From Flavobacteriales bacterium UBA6057 (lineage in GTDB: Bacteria; Bacteroidota; Bacteroidia; Flavobacteriales_G; Salibacteraceae), in the NCBI GenBank assembly GCA_002428995.1, contig DIYJ01000003.1, positions 142,452 through 206,451 on the forward strand: a stretch of 64,000 nt of DNA. The letters are read 5' to 3'. A program made the translations under genes and the position numbers. The notes below the pieces were generated by a model. The model did not search any database, was not told the DNA's origin, and saw nothing but the letters and a program-made list of their open reading frames with translations. Shown in pieces: positions 31,652 through 41,400 of the stretch. Each line of letters opens with the position of its first letter. Positions within the stretch are counted from its first letter, which is position 1.

Positions 31652-33850
31652 CTAGTAGCAATCCATCAGAATCTGCCCAGCGTTTTGATAGTGGCTCAAC
31701 GGGTGATGGTTGAGTTCCGTGCAGATTTTGTAGAGAGCCTGGGTTACCCCGTTTTGCATGGCTACTGACCCGCAGATCATCAATGTTCCGCCTTCGCTGA
31801 GTACCTCGGCTACCAATTCTTTATCGCGCTCTATCAGGTGTTGAACGTAGGTTTTATTGCTGCCTTGCCGCGAGTATGCCGCTTCAAATCGCAGAAGCTG
31901 TCCGTTGCTCAGCTGAGTCTGAATCTCTTGCTCGTAGAGCTCAAAGGCGTCCTTGGTTCTTCCTCCCCAATAGAGATATGTTTCAGCCTTGCGTTTGTTG
32001 CGGTGGAGCATACCAATGAATGGCGCGATGCCCGTTCCCGAGCTGATCATGATGACCCGCTTTGCGCGCCCGGGGAAGTGGAAGTGCTTGTTGCCTAGGA
32101 TTTGAGCATCGAGTCGGTCCTGCATTGCCAAACGATCCAGGTAGCTGGAACATACGCCATGTTCGTGGCGCTTAATGCTTAGCAGCGCCTGACCTTCCGC
32201 GTTCATACCCATTGAGTAGAGCCGCTCGTGCGATCCATCGTCTGGAAAAACGGCCAATAGATCACCGGGAACAAATGCGCGTTTTTTCTGAGGTTCAAGG
32301 GTCAACAAAAAAGTGTCTTCGTGAGAAGCCTTGGCAACAACTTCAAAAGGAGTTGTTTTCTTTTTGCCTTTGGGCAGGGTATGTGCTTTGGAGATGTTGA
32401 TCTCCGTATCCGTAATGTTTCCCCAGCGCTCCGCCCATTGGGCAAATGATTCCAGTGAACGCTTATTAATGGTAAAGGGCTGCATCAGCCTCGTTCCTGT
32501 ATTCAGGGCTTGCAGCCATCTATCTACGTCCAGCGCGAATTTGCAGAAATCAGGATAAGCCAGCGAACCAAAACCAACCACAGAAAACTGGAAGGGGCGG
32601 GCGATCTGGGCAGATTGAATCAGTGACTCGAACTTGGTAGCATTCGTAGGTGCTTCACCCTGGCCGTAAGTAGCCGTGAAAACGATCATGTGATCCATTT
32701 TCGGATAGTGGGTGAAGGTGTTCAGCTCAGCTATGAAAGATTTTATGCCTGCTTCCATCAGCTGGTTATGGAGGAGCTTGGCAAACCCGAGTGTGGAACC
32801 CGTTTCAGATCCAACCAGAATGATGTGGGTGCATTCGTTCTTGCGAAAGCTGTTTTTGATCCGGGCGGCCCTTCTTGTCAAGGTCATGCTGAAACCCGAA
32901 TACATGAAATACAAGATGGCGAGGCAAGAGAATGCCAGAATCAGAGACCAGGTGATGTTTCCCTTTCCGGTGTGCAAAATGGTGCTCCAATAGGTCAGGC
33001 TCTTGACGATCGGGTAGGGGATTTCGCTAAGTACCTCTCCCGTGTATTGATTGATCAGCACTTCCTTGTCGCGGAGACTCAACTGGTAGTAATCCATTGG
33101 GTCGGGGGAGAAGGGAAAGTCCAGCGAGCGTACTTCAGACAGTGAGGTGTTCTTGAACCAGTTAAAATCCTTCAGCGCAATTTCTGGTTCCGAGGAGATT
33201 GCTTCATAGTCCACTTCGTGCTCCAACATGTGGTCAGGGATGATAGAGAAGCGCAGCAATGAAAGATAAACGCCTGTGAGGGTAATCACGATCAGCGGAA
33301 TGAGGGCAACGCGACCGAGGTAGATGTGTGAGTATTGAATGAATCCTTCTCTGACGATGCGCTTGAAAAGGTTGCGAATTCCCTGCTGGCGCTTTGCGAT
33401 CAGAATGAGGCCTGAGGCCGCAATGAGGAAGAGTAGGAAGGAACTAAGGCCGATGAAAAAACGGCCGGGGCCTTTGAGGAAGAGTGATCGGTGGAGGTTG
33501 GTTGCGAACTTGGTGAATTCCGATTGTTCGAGCAGCTCGCCTGTTTTCTCACCCGTGACGGGGTGGATGTAGAAATCCCTCAGGTCCCCCTCTTCTGTGA
33601 TCACTGATACCGAAATAAAACCATTGGCATCGGTAGAGATGCTCAATACTTCCAGGTAGCGTGATTGAACGGTTTCAATGACATCTGCCAGTGTAACATC
33701 AGGATGATCACTCACGCGCTCGTTGGGCGCCAGCCGGTCCGAAACAGGATCGAAGGCCAACACGATACCTGTTAGGGTGAGCATGAGCACAAACACAGCC
33801 GATGACAGGGCAAGTGCCAGATGGCTGTATCTCCAGATGGAAATGATCAT
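31652..33850 (-). CDS. PepSY membrane protein fused to flavodoxin/FAD reductase
   Basis: 732 residues. The N-terminal 340 residues are a PepSY-type four-helix membrane region with haem-like histidines (IWRYSHLALALSSAVFVLMLTLTG; FATNLHRSLFL; IQYSHIYLGRVALIPLIVITLTG; STILHTGKGN). Next is a flavodoxin domain (VGSETGSTLGFAKLLH, TATYGQGEAPTNA, about 344-480). Then comes a ferredoxin-NADP-reductase-like part with RLYSMG (FAD) and SSGTGIAPFIGML (NADPH). It should pass electrons from NADPH through flavins to the periplasm, most likely to reduce ferric siderophores. It is the last gene of a three-gene operon (DUF2271 and ankyrin genes upstream). No cognate TonB receptor lies in the window. Confidence 0.85.
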   Translation of the reverse strand: MIISIWRYSHLALALSSAVFVLMLTLTGIVLAFDPVSDRLAPNERVSDHPDVTLADVIETVQSRYLEVLSISTDANGFISVSVITEEGDLRDFYIHPVTGEKTGELLEQSEFTKFATNLHRSLFLKGPGRFFIGLSSFLLFLIAASGLILIAKRQQGIRNLFKRIVREGFIQYSHIYLGRVALIPLIVITLTGVYLSLLRFSIIPDHMLEHEVDYEAISSEPEIALKDFNWFKNTSLSEVRSLDFPFSPDPMDYYQLSLRDKEVLINQYTGEVLSEIPYPIVKSLTYWSTILHTGKGNITWSLILAFSCLAILYFMYSGFSMTLTRRAARIKNSFRKNECTHIILVGSETGSTLGFAKLLHNQLMEAGIKSFIAELNTFTHYPKMDHMIVFTATYGQGEAPTNATKFESLIQSAQIARPFQFSVVGFGSLAYPDFCKFALDVDRWLQALNTGTRLMQPFTINKRSLESFAQWAERWGNITDTEINISKAHTLPKGKKKTTPFEVVAKASHEDTFLLTLEPQKKRAFVPGDLLAVFPDDGSHERLYSMGMNAEGQALLSIKRHEHGVCSSYLDRLAMQDRLDAQILGNKHFHFPGRAKRVIMISSGTGIAPFIGMLHRNKRKAETYLYWGGRTKDAFELYEQEIQTQLSNGQLLRFEAAYSRQGSNKTYVQHLIERDKELVAEVLSEGGTLMICGSVAMQNGVTQALYKICTELNHHPLSHYQNAGQILMDCY

Positions 33851-33862
33851 ACCCGGAAAGAC

Positions 33863-34357
33863 TTAGTTGGACATCATGCGCACATAGCGCACGTATCCCG
33901 AACCCTTTACGGGTTTTGCAGGCATGCTGGCAGAGGCATCCAGTTCCAGGTCTACAGGATGATAGGCCTGATCTTCAACGGAAGTCTCGAAACGGATTTT
34001 ATATCCCTTGTCGAGCTTGGAGTTCTCGATGTCGAACGCAATCACCTTTCGTTCACCTCCACTCAGGGTAGGGCCGGTTATTCCGTCAATGTTTCGCTTC
34101 TTTTTGCCAAAGTAGCTCCACCATTCGTCAATCAAGTGGAACCACTCTGAGTCATCCCCCATGATGTAAAGCGTTTGATCGTATTCTCCTTCAGGATTGA
34201 TAAGCGATACAATCACATATGCTCCTTCACCTGTGTAGTTTATCATCTGCACCATGCACTTGTAGCTTGTTGCAGGTTCCTGCTGGTGAAAGGCGGTCAA
34301 AAGAGACAGGCTGGCTGCCGCTGATACGGTCAGTAAGATGTTAGCAATGATTTTCAT
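33863..34357 (-). CDS. DUF2271 periplasmic protein
   Basis: 164 residues with signal peptide (LLTVSAAASLSLLTAF). The body matches the DUF2271 layout: YKCMVQMINYTGEGAYVIVSLINPEGEYDQTLYIMGDDSEWFHLIDEWW near the start and GYKIRFETSVEDQ with KGSGYVRYVRM at the end. The family is regularly placed next to PepSY flavoreductases and may assist in iron handling in the periplasm; no reaction is known. It overlaps the ankyrin gene by four bases and ends 12 bases before the reductase. Confidence 0.8.
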   Translation of the reverse strand: MKIIANILLTVSAAASLSLLTAFHQQEPATSYKCMVQMINYTGEGAYVIVSLINPEGEYDQTLYIMGDDSEWFHLIDEWWSYFGKKKRNIDGITGPTLSGGERKVIAFDIENSKLDKGYKIRFETSVEDQAYHPVDLELDASASMPAKPVKGSGYVRYVRMMSN

Positions 34358-35865
34358 TGGATCTCGAGAAATTTGAGGTCTGCCTTCTGTGTGCTGAGGA
34401 TTTCGTTTTCTGTGGCGAGGTCGTGAGCACTTTCATCAAATGCCGTCAGAACGGTCTTGTCCGCGCCCTGGCTGATCAAATATTTAAGCACCTCACTGTT
34501 TTCGGCCTTCATGGCCGCAATGTGCAGCGGGGTCATGCCTTCCTTGTTTTTCGCATTGATGTTCAAACCCATTTCAGAAGCTCCTTCCAGCAGCGAAAGC
34601 TGATTGATTTCTGCGGCCAGGTGGTAGAGGTTGTTGCCGTTGGATTGCGAAATAGACATGCTCAGTCCTTGTGCAGCCAGCATCGATCGCTTCTGCTCAA
34701 AGGCTTCTGAATCCTTGGATGAGTAGGATTGGACGAGGTAGTACATCAGGTTGTTACCATCCTTGTCTGTCGCTGTTGGATTAGCTCCCTTGCTGAGCAG
34801 CAGCTCTACTACTTCCGGTGAGTTTCTTTTCACTGCAAGCATTAAAGCGGTTTGGCCGTCCTTGTTTGTCGCATCCATGTTTTCAGTGGCAGAAGCGAGC
34901 AGCTTTACAATTTCGACTGTGTTGTAGCTCGAAGCGAACATGAGGGAAGTAGTGCCATTTACATTGGCATCGTCAGGATTAGCGCCTTTGCGAAGCAGGA
35001 ACTTAAATACATCAGGGTCTTCTCCATCCGCGGCATAGAATAGCAGTGGTGTGTCGCCCGTTTTAGTTCTGATGTTGGCTTCAATGCCTTTCTTATCCAG
35101 AAACCTGAATACCTCCATGTCGTTCTTTTGCCTCCGCATTCCCATCGCAGCAAACAGCATGGCGTTTCCACCTTCTTGATTCGGGGTTTGATAGTCTATG
35201 CCTTGGTCGATCAGCCACTGCAGCATTTTGGTGTCTCCGCCCTTAGCAGCATAGTGAAAAGCTCCGTTGCCTTTGGAGTCCACACTCTTGAGATCCAGGC
35301 CCTTTTCTGTAAAGTAGCTCACCATATCCTCGCTGTCCAGGTGTGGCAACAAGAGAAGTAGAGCGTTGGCGCCATCATTGTTTTTCTCTGTTTTCAACGA
35401 AGCTCCATTGGCGAGGATAAAATCGTAGAGTTCAGGGTTTTTCTGGCCCGTGACAGCGGAGAAATTTAAGAGCGAGTATCCATGATCATCAATGATGTCT
35501 GTGCGAGCGCCCTCATTGAGCAGGTGTTGCATCAATGGAAGGTTGTCTTTGTAGGCTGCCCAGAAAATGAAGGTTCTACCGTCATGCGTGATCTTGTTCA
35601 CATCATTGCCCTCGTGCGAAAGCAGGAGTTTCATCACGTCTAAGGGTGCCTTTTCGAGGATAGCATAAACCACTGGATCAAACGCAAAGCGATTCAGTTC
35701 CGCGGGATCATTGCCAGCGTCTATTTGAGCTTTTACTTCCTCATGAGAAGGCTTTTGCTTCCAGAAGTCTCGGTCAAGAAGGGTGTTTTGTTTCTGCCCG
35801 TGTATCGGGTAGTGAAGCAGTAAAAGCGCTGCAAAGAGGAACAGTGTGGTCAGCCGAGTGTACAT
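34354..35865 (-). CDS. Exported ankyrin-repeat protein
   Basis: 503 residues with signal peptide (LTTLFLFAALLLLHYPIHGQ). From residue 70 to the end there are about a dozen ankyrin units (e.g. NGTTSLMFASSYNTVEIVKLLAS, DGQTALMLAVKRNSPEVVELLLSKGANP, EGMTPLHIAAMKAENSEVLKYLISQGAD). It should lie in the periplasm as a binding scaffold. It is the first gene of the operon with DUF2271 and the PepSY reductase, and an inverted repeat covers its leader. Ankyrin proteins recur at this position in marine Bacteroidota iron operons; I state that from memory. Confidence 0.85.
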   Translation of the reverse strand: MYTRLTTLFLFAALLLLHYPIHGQKQNTLLDRDFWKQKPSHEEVKAQIDAGNDPAELNRFAFDPVVYAILEKAPLDVMKLLLSHEGNDVNKITHDGRTFIFWAAYKDNLPLMQHLLNEGARTDIIDDHGYSLLNFSAVTGQKNPELYDFILANGASLKTEKNNDGANALLLLLPHLDSEDMVSYFTEKGLDLKSVDSKGNGAFHYAAKGGDTKMLQWLIDQGIDYQTPNQEGGNAMLFAAMGMRRQKNDMEVFRFLDKKGIEANIRTKTGDTPLLFYAADGEDPDVFKFLLRKGANPDDANVNGTTSLMFASSYNTVEIVKLLASATENMDATNKDGQTALMLAVKRNSPEVVELLLSKGANPTATDKDGNNLMYYLVQSYSSKDSEAFEQKRSMLAAQGLSMSISQSNGNNLYHLAAEINQLSLLEGASEMGLNINAKNKEGMTPLHIAAMKAENSEVLKYLISQGADKTVLTAFDESAHDLATENEILSTQKADLKFLEIQ

Positions 35866-35873
35866 CGAAGAGT

Positions 35874-35902
35874 CTCTTATTTAGACTAAATATAAATAAG
35901 AG
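35874..35902 (-). promoter_or_regulatory. Palindromic operator of the iron-reductase operon
   Basis: CTCTTATTTA (35874-35883) and TAAATAAGAG (35893-35902) are perfect inverted copies with nine bases between. Inside lies a second palindrome, TTTAGACTAAA. It ends nine bases before the ankyrin start codon. Size and AT content fit a metal-responsive repressor (Fur or DtxR type). Confidence 0.55.
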
Positions 35903-35972
35903 CGAATGTATGTTCATCCCGGAACACATACAAGCAAAAGCCGGCTGAAATTCGATGCTTTTAGTCAGCTTT

Positions 35973-38339
35973 TCAATTTGGGGCGATTGGGCGGATCAGC
36001 AGCTTTTGTCCAGCCGCCTTTATTTCCTCCTCGTTCATCATCATCTTGCGGAACTCTCCCCGAGCATACATTTCAGCCTGGTCATCGTAATGGGGACTGA
36101 AGATGTTGCCTGATTGTCCCGTGGGTAGGATGCTCCAACTATTGTTTCTAACATCAGAGAAGTCCACAATCCTTCGGGTGGAAGGTCCCTGGAAGGCTGG
36201 AACCAACTTGCTATCGGCATAGTAGTAGCCCATGTTGTTGACGACTTCGCTACCGCCTGAACTGGGAAATGTTCCAACATTCAGAAAACTCAAAGCCTCG
36301 CCCATGGCGTGTTTGTGCTCCAGGAAATGAGCGTTGCCCCATTTCCACTGAGTGTAATCTTTGCCCCACTCTTCCTCCAGACGATCCATCGCGACTTGAA
36401 AAGCTTCGGCCAGAATCGCGTCACGGGTTTCTATTTCTGAGGTGTGCACGTTGTCCCACCACTTTGAACCCTTTTTCTTGATCAGGTGCTCGATGGAAAC
36501 GCGATAGTGGTGCGACTTTTTATAGGCTTCCCAAAGTGCATCACCAAGCTCATCCTTCTGACACCCTTCCAGGATGTGGTAAATCCAGCGTTGAAAAATG
36601 AGTGGCTCGAAATCATTCTGGTTCATCGAGAACTGCCAGGATTTGAGCGCATCGTAAAGTGCGGGATTATCCTCCGGTTGGATGGCCGCCATCAACGTAG
36701 GGTGCACCGCCTGGAGCAGTTTGCTGTGGTCATCGAGGAAAATCTCCCGCGCCTGATCAACTGTGAATCGCTCCTTCGACTCCAGGATTTCGTGAATGCG
36801 CTCTGCGCGATCATCCGGAAGATAGTAGCCTGCATATACCACACTGTCCACTGTGTCTGGCTGATTGTTGGCCGTGTACACGTATCCCCATGGCGGGTTG
36901 ATCGTTTTCGGGTTTTTCTCAAAGGGGTGATATTCAATATCAGTGCTGTCCAGATCACCTCGCAAGAAGGTCTTGCTGTTGCGCTCGTTCGTGCGCCTCT
37001 GAAACTTGGCCATCGCCCACCAGGCAATGTCACCGTTTGCATTGGCGTACATGTAATTCAACCCCGGTGCATGATGCTTGCTGACCGCACTCTCCGTTTG
37101 CGCCATGCTTCTTGATGAGCACAATTCCTGCAGCACGTCCAGGTTGAGGTTTTGTTCCCGGGTATAGGTCCACGACATCGCCACGACCTCATCCAGCGGA
37201 TGGTCGGGAATGAGAATGTCAGACATGATGGGGCCATGGGCGGTCGAGCGGATGGTGAATTCAACATCGGCACTATCTGAGGACCGGATCACCTCTTTTT
37301 GCTCTTCGATGGTATTCCATGCTCCACGGTACCAGTATTGATGCTCGTTTTCCGGGTTGAGGCGCTCGGTGTAAAAATCCATGTCATCGTTTTCGAGCAT
37401 CGTCAATCCATTGGCCATTTCAGTATTGTGAAGCAAGAGCGGAAAGGGTAGACCACCAATGTGGTAGCCGTAGTATTCCCGCCCGGGCATGACGAGATGA
37501 GCTTCGTACCATACACACGGCTGTGCAAACTGAATGTGAGGGTCATTGGCAAAAATGGGAGCGCCCGTCTCTGTTTTGGCTGCGGATAAAACCCAGCTGT
37601 TGCTGCCGATGAATTCTGGAACGTTGAGTTCCTCCAACTTCGTGGTAAGGTTGGCAGACATGTCGCTGTAGCGTGCGTCATAGCTCTCCAAGGTCGTTTG
37701 CCCGGGATAGTGGTACAGGTTCATGTCCTCCAGGTAGGTACTGTCCAGCTTGTTCAGAATCTCCGTCAACACCGGATCGGTGCGCTGGGCATTCTGAAAG
37801 CTGAACGACATGTAGGCCAGAATCTCAAATACATTTTGCACAGTGAATGGCGCCACTTCCAGTCCCAGGATCTGATGTTCAAGCGTCTTCGGATGGTGTT
37901 TTAGGTAATCATTGATGCCCTCCACATAAGCTTGCGTTTCCTTCAAGCTCGGGTGATTCCTTTGTAGGTAGGCCTCAGTGGATTGTCGGGCATAGTCATG
38001 AATACCAAGCGTGCGCAGGTATTGATCGGTTTTGATCAGGTCTTTACCAAAGAGCTCCGACAAGGTGCCGCTCCCTACGTGCCTCAGCAAATCCATCTGA
38101 AACAGACGATCCTGAGCGTGCACATATCCCAAGGCTTGGTAGGCATCTTCCACGCTTGTGGCGTAGATATGGGGAATACCGTATTCGGTGTAATAGACTT
38201 CGACTTCTTGCTCAAGGCCGGGTATCGTCACTTCCCCCTGGTATTGGGGCATCAACGAAGAACGCAGGTAGAGGAACACTGCACCCAAACCAATCACAAG
38301 CAACAGAACAACAACAAGTAGAATTCTCAGGATTTTCAT
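35973..38339 (-). CDS. Penicillin-acylase family Ntn hydrolase
   Basis: 788 residues. The N-terminal membrane helix or signal anchor (ILLVVVLLLVIGLGAVFLYL) is followed by the alpha-chain region (VEVYYTEYGIPHIYATSVEDAYQALGYVHAQDRLFQMDLLRH). The self-cleavage site is G-S246-N-S-W; S246 becomes the N-terminal nucleophile of the beta chain. The downstream pattern KTETGAPIFANDPHIQFAQPCVWYEAHL is typical, as are the late VVNNMGYYYADSKLVPAFQGPSTRRIVDFSD and GQSGNIFSPHYDDQ. It should cleave amides such as acyl-homoserine lactones or beta-lactams in the periplasm; the substrate cannot be read from sequence. It is a single gene, 107 bases after the iron-operon start region. Confidence 0.88.
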   Translation of the reverse strand: MKILRILLVVVLLLVIGLGAVFLYLRSSLMPQYQGEVTIPGLEQEVEVYYTEYGIPHIYATSVEDAYQALGYVHAQDRLFQMDLLRHVGSGTLSELFGKDLIKTDQYLRTLGIHDYARQSTEAYLQRNHPSLKETQAYVEGINDYLKHHPKTLEHQILGLEVAPFTVQNVFEILAYMSFSFQNAQRTDPVLTEILNKLDSTYLEDMNLYHYPGQTTLESYDARYSDMSANLTTKLEELNVPEFIGSNSWVLSAAKTETGAPIFANDPHIQFAQPCVWYEAHLVMPGREYYGYHIGGLPFPLLLHNTEMANGLTMLENDDMDFYTERLNPENEHQYWYRGAWNTIEEQKEVIRSSDSADVEFTIRSTAHGPIMSDILIPDHPLDEVVAMSWTYTREQNLNLDVLQELCSSRSMAQTESAVSKHHAPGLNYMYANANGDIAWWAMAKFQRRTNERNSKTFLRGDLDSTDIEYHPFEKNPKTINPPWGYVYTANNQPDTVDSVVYAGYYLPDDRAERIHEILESKERFTVDQAREIFLDDHSKLLQAVHPTLMAAIQPEDNPALYDALKSWQFSMNQNDFEPLIFQRWIYHILEGCQKDELGDALWEAYKKSHHYRVSIEHLIKKKGSKWWDNVHTSEIETRDAILAEAFQVAMDRLEEEWGKDYTQWKWGNAHFLEHKHAMGEALSFLNVGTFPSSGGSEVVNNMGYYYADSKLVPAFQGPSTRRIVDFSDVRNNSWSILPTGQSGNIFSPHYDDQAEMYARGEFRKMMMNEEEIKAAGQKLLIRPIAPN

Positions 38340-38475
38340 AAGCTCCGTGAAAAGTAGGGAAAACCTGAGGCTTGCGGTTCTTGAAGCCAGAGTTGCTGAA
38401 GTTCCATTGAGAGCCTATTACATTTTGGACAGCCTTTCGCTTTGTTTCCACACGCGCTCTTAGGTCTGGTCTTGT

Positions 38476-41400
38476 CTACTGCACAATAACCCGCATGTAT
38501 TGAGTCTCGCCTGCGCTGAAAACCTGCAGTGTATATGTTCCCGGGGTGTGCTGCTCGGCTTCAATGTAGCCACTGTTAAGGTCTCTTGCATTCCAGGTTT
38601 GGTGTACTACCCCCAAGCCATCTACCAGGCGCATGTACTCCACTTCTTCTGGCTGACTCAATGTGATGGTGAATTGACCTCTGTTTGGATTCGGGAATAC
38701 AGCCACTGCATTGCTAAGCGCTGATCGGAAGTTGACCATGCGCACCTCTGAGTAATTGTAGGATGCATCCTTATCTACCTGACGCAGGCGGTAGTAGTTG
38801 ACACCTGATGATGGATTCACATGAACATCTTTGTATTCAATCGTTGCCTGGCTTTGTCCTGCAGCGGCCACTTCTCCAATCGCAGTCCATGTTGGATGAC
38901 CTGGAGTAGAGTGCTCAAGGATGAATTTTTCAGTGTTTCGCTCAGTTGCCGTGGCCCAGTTGAGCAAAGTCTGCTTTCTGTCACCGTCCTTGGTGGCGTT
39001 AAAGTAGAGCCACTTCACTGGCAACACCACGGAGTTGGTCCCAACGGTGTAGGCTAATCCACCACCGGTAAGGCTGCTGAGGGTAAACTGTGCATAGCTT
39101 ACTCCGTCTTCCGAGCCTGTCGCGCTTGGGATTCGTTCCGTAGATCCTTGAATACCTGTGGTTTGAAGATCGGCTGACCCAGGATCGAAGGTTCCGGAAT
39201 TTACCGTAAACCAACGCAGGCCGGATACATTGGCGGTTCCTCCTGCATTTGCATTGTTCCAGTCTTCAGCGGTCGAAAGCAGCGCATCCGATTCATCGGT
39301 ATCGTAGAAGAACCGCACGTTGACATCACCGTTCAAGCTTCCGCTGGTCACTGTAATGTTATAATACCGTCCCATCACGAATGTGGCTTGTCCGGCTCCA
39401 ATGTTCTCTGAACTGAAGACTCCAGCCTGTGATGTAGGGTTGTTACTCACCGTAATGTCAATGCTAACGGTGAAATCATTGGTATTGCCACCAGAAGGAG
39501 TGTGTTCTATCGCAAACAGCAGTTCTGTGGGGTCTGCTGGATTGTAGTAGTAGGTGAAGTCTCCTTCTTCACAGAAGTCATTGGCTGTGGTAGTGGTATT
39601 GTTTGGGGCAAGCACCACCGAACCGCCTTCACAAGGCACTTCGCGCCAATCGCGCTCGCTGTCTCCACCGTCCGCATTAGGATGGGACGTTCCTTGCAGG
39701 CCTCCGTTTGTTGGATCCCGGTCCGAAGCATCATTGTCCCAGCCATCCAGCAAACCATCGCCATCGCTGTCGGTTGCTCCTCCGTTTACTCCTGTACTAG
39801 CAGGGCTTCCAGAGTCGGCCGTGCCATTTCCATCGCTGTCGTGACCTTCGATGCTGTCTGCCTCGCCATCATCATCTGTGTCTGTGTCGGTGTAGTCAGG
39901 ATTACCGGTTCCCTCGCTATTTACGGGAGTGAGGTAGCTCCCTGTCACTCCACCACAAGGCGTGCAGTCAGGGTCGTAGGCATCATCAATGCCATCACGG
40001 TCTGTGTCGCTGCCGCTTGGCGCAACATATCCTGCCGTGGTTTGAGCTTCCGAATTGTCTACAATGCCGTCATCATCCGCATCAATGTCGAGGTAGTTCA
40101 CTCCACCGGCTCCGTCTGTGTTGGGCTCTGTCCAGGGTATACCTGAGGTTACCTCACCACCACCGCTTCCGCTGTCCACATCATCACGGTTATCGTCCAG
40201 GCCATCGTTGTCGGCATCGGTCATGGTGGTTGGGTCTCCGGGAGTGGGGTAGTCCACTTCTCCATCTTGGTTACTATCGGTTCCACCTGCTTCAATGATG
40301 TCTACAATGCCATCATTGTCGCTGTCTTTATCCAGGTGGTTGGGAACTCCGTCCTCGTCAAAATCATATGCATCTGGGATGCCGTCACCATTGGAATCGG
40401 TGTAGTTGGTTGTGCTGCCATCGCCTCCATTTCCATCATCACTGGTGTCCATCCAATTCGGAATACCGTCTCCGTCTTCATCTCCATCCGGCTCGTTGTT
40501 GCCAACTTCATCCACATCGGGAATTCCGTCATTGTCATCATCGAGGTCTACATTGTCTGCAATGCCATCTTCATCGCTATCTCTTACTTCCCTCCAGTCG
40601 CGTTCCGAGGTTCCCGCGTTAGCAACATTGGGATGAGAGGTCGGAGTTAGGCTGGTGTTGGTCGGATCGGTAGAACCAGTATTGTTATCCCAGCCATCGT
40701 AAAGGCCATCGCTGTCAGCGTCTGTAGTTCCTCCGGCTAAACCTGTGCTAGCAGGGCTCCCGCTATCCGCGATGGAATTGCCATCGCTGTCATGTCCTTC
40801 TATGATGTCAGGAATACCGTCATTGTCTGAATCACTGTCCAGATAGTCGGCTGTTCCATCTGCATCACTGTTTGTTGGCAAGATGTAGGTTCCTCCGCTG
40901 TTCGGATCGTAGTTATCATCCAGGCCATCGCCATCGGCATCATTTCCCGAAGGAGCCTGATAGCCAGCTGTAGTTTGGCCTTCGGAATTATCCACAATAC
41001 CATCGTTGTCGGCATCGATGTCCTGGTAATCATCAAACCCATCGCTGTCGCTGTCTACCGGAGTGTGGTCGTGCCCTCGGGTGCTGTCATCGCTGTCGGC
41101 ATCATCCAGCACTCCATCACCATCTGCATCTGTAGCCCCATCAACAATACCATCGTTATTGGCGTCCGTTCCGGTGCCTCCTTCGAGGTGATCAGAAATA
41201 CCGTCATCATCCGCATCGAGGTCCAGGAAGTCTGTCAGTCCATTCTGATCGGTGTTTTCCGGAACATGCACCGAGCCTCTCAAAGCTTCGTCAGAGTCAG
41301 CAGAAGAGAGGAAACCATCTCCATCAGCATCGGTGCTTCCATCCACGATGCCGTTATTGTCACTGTCTGTCCCCGTGCCACCTTCCGTCAAATCAGTGAT

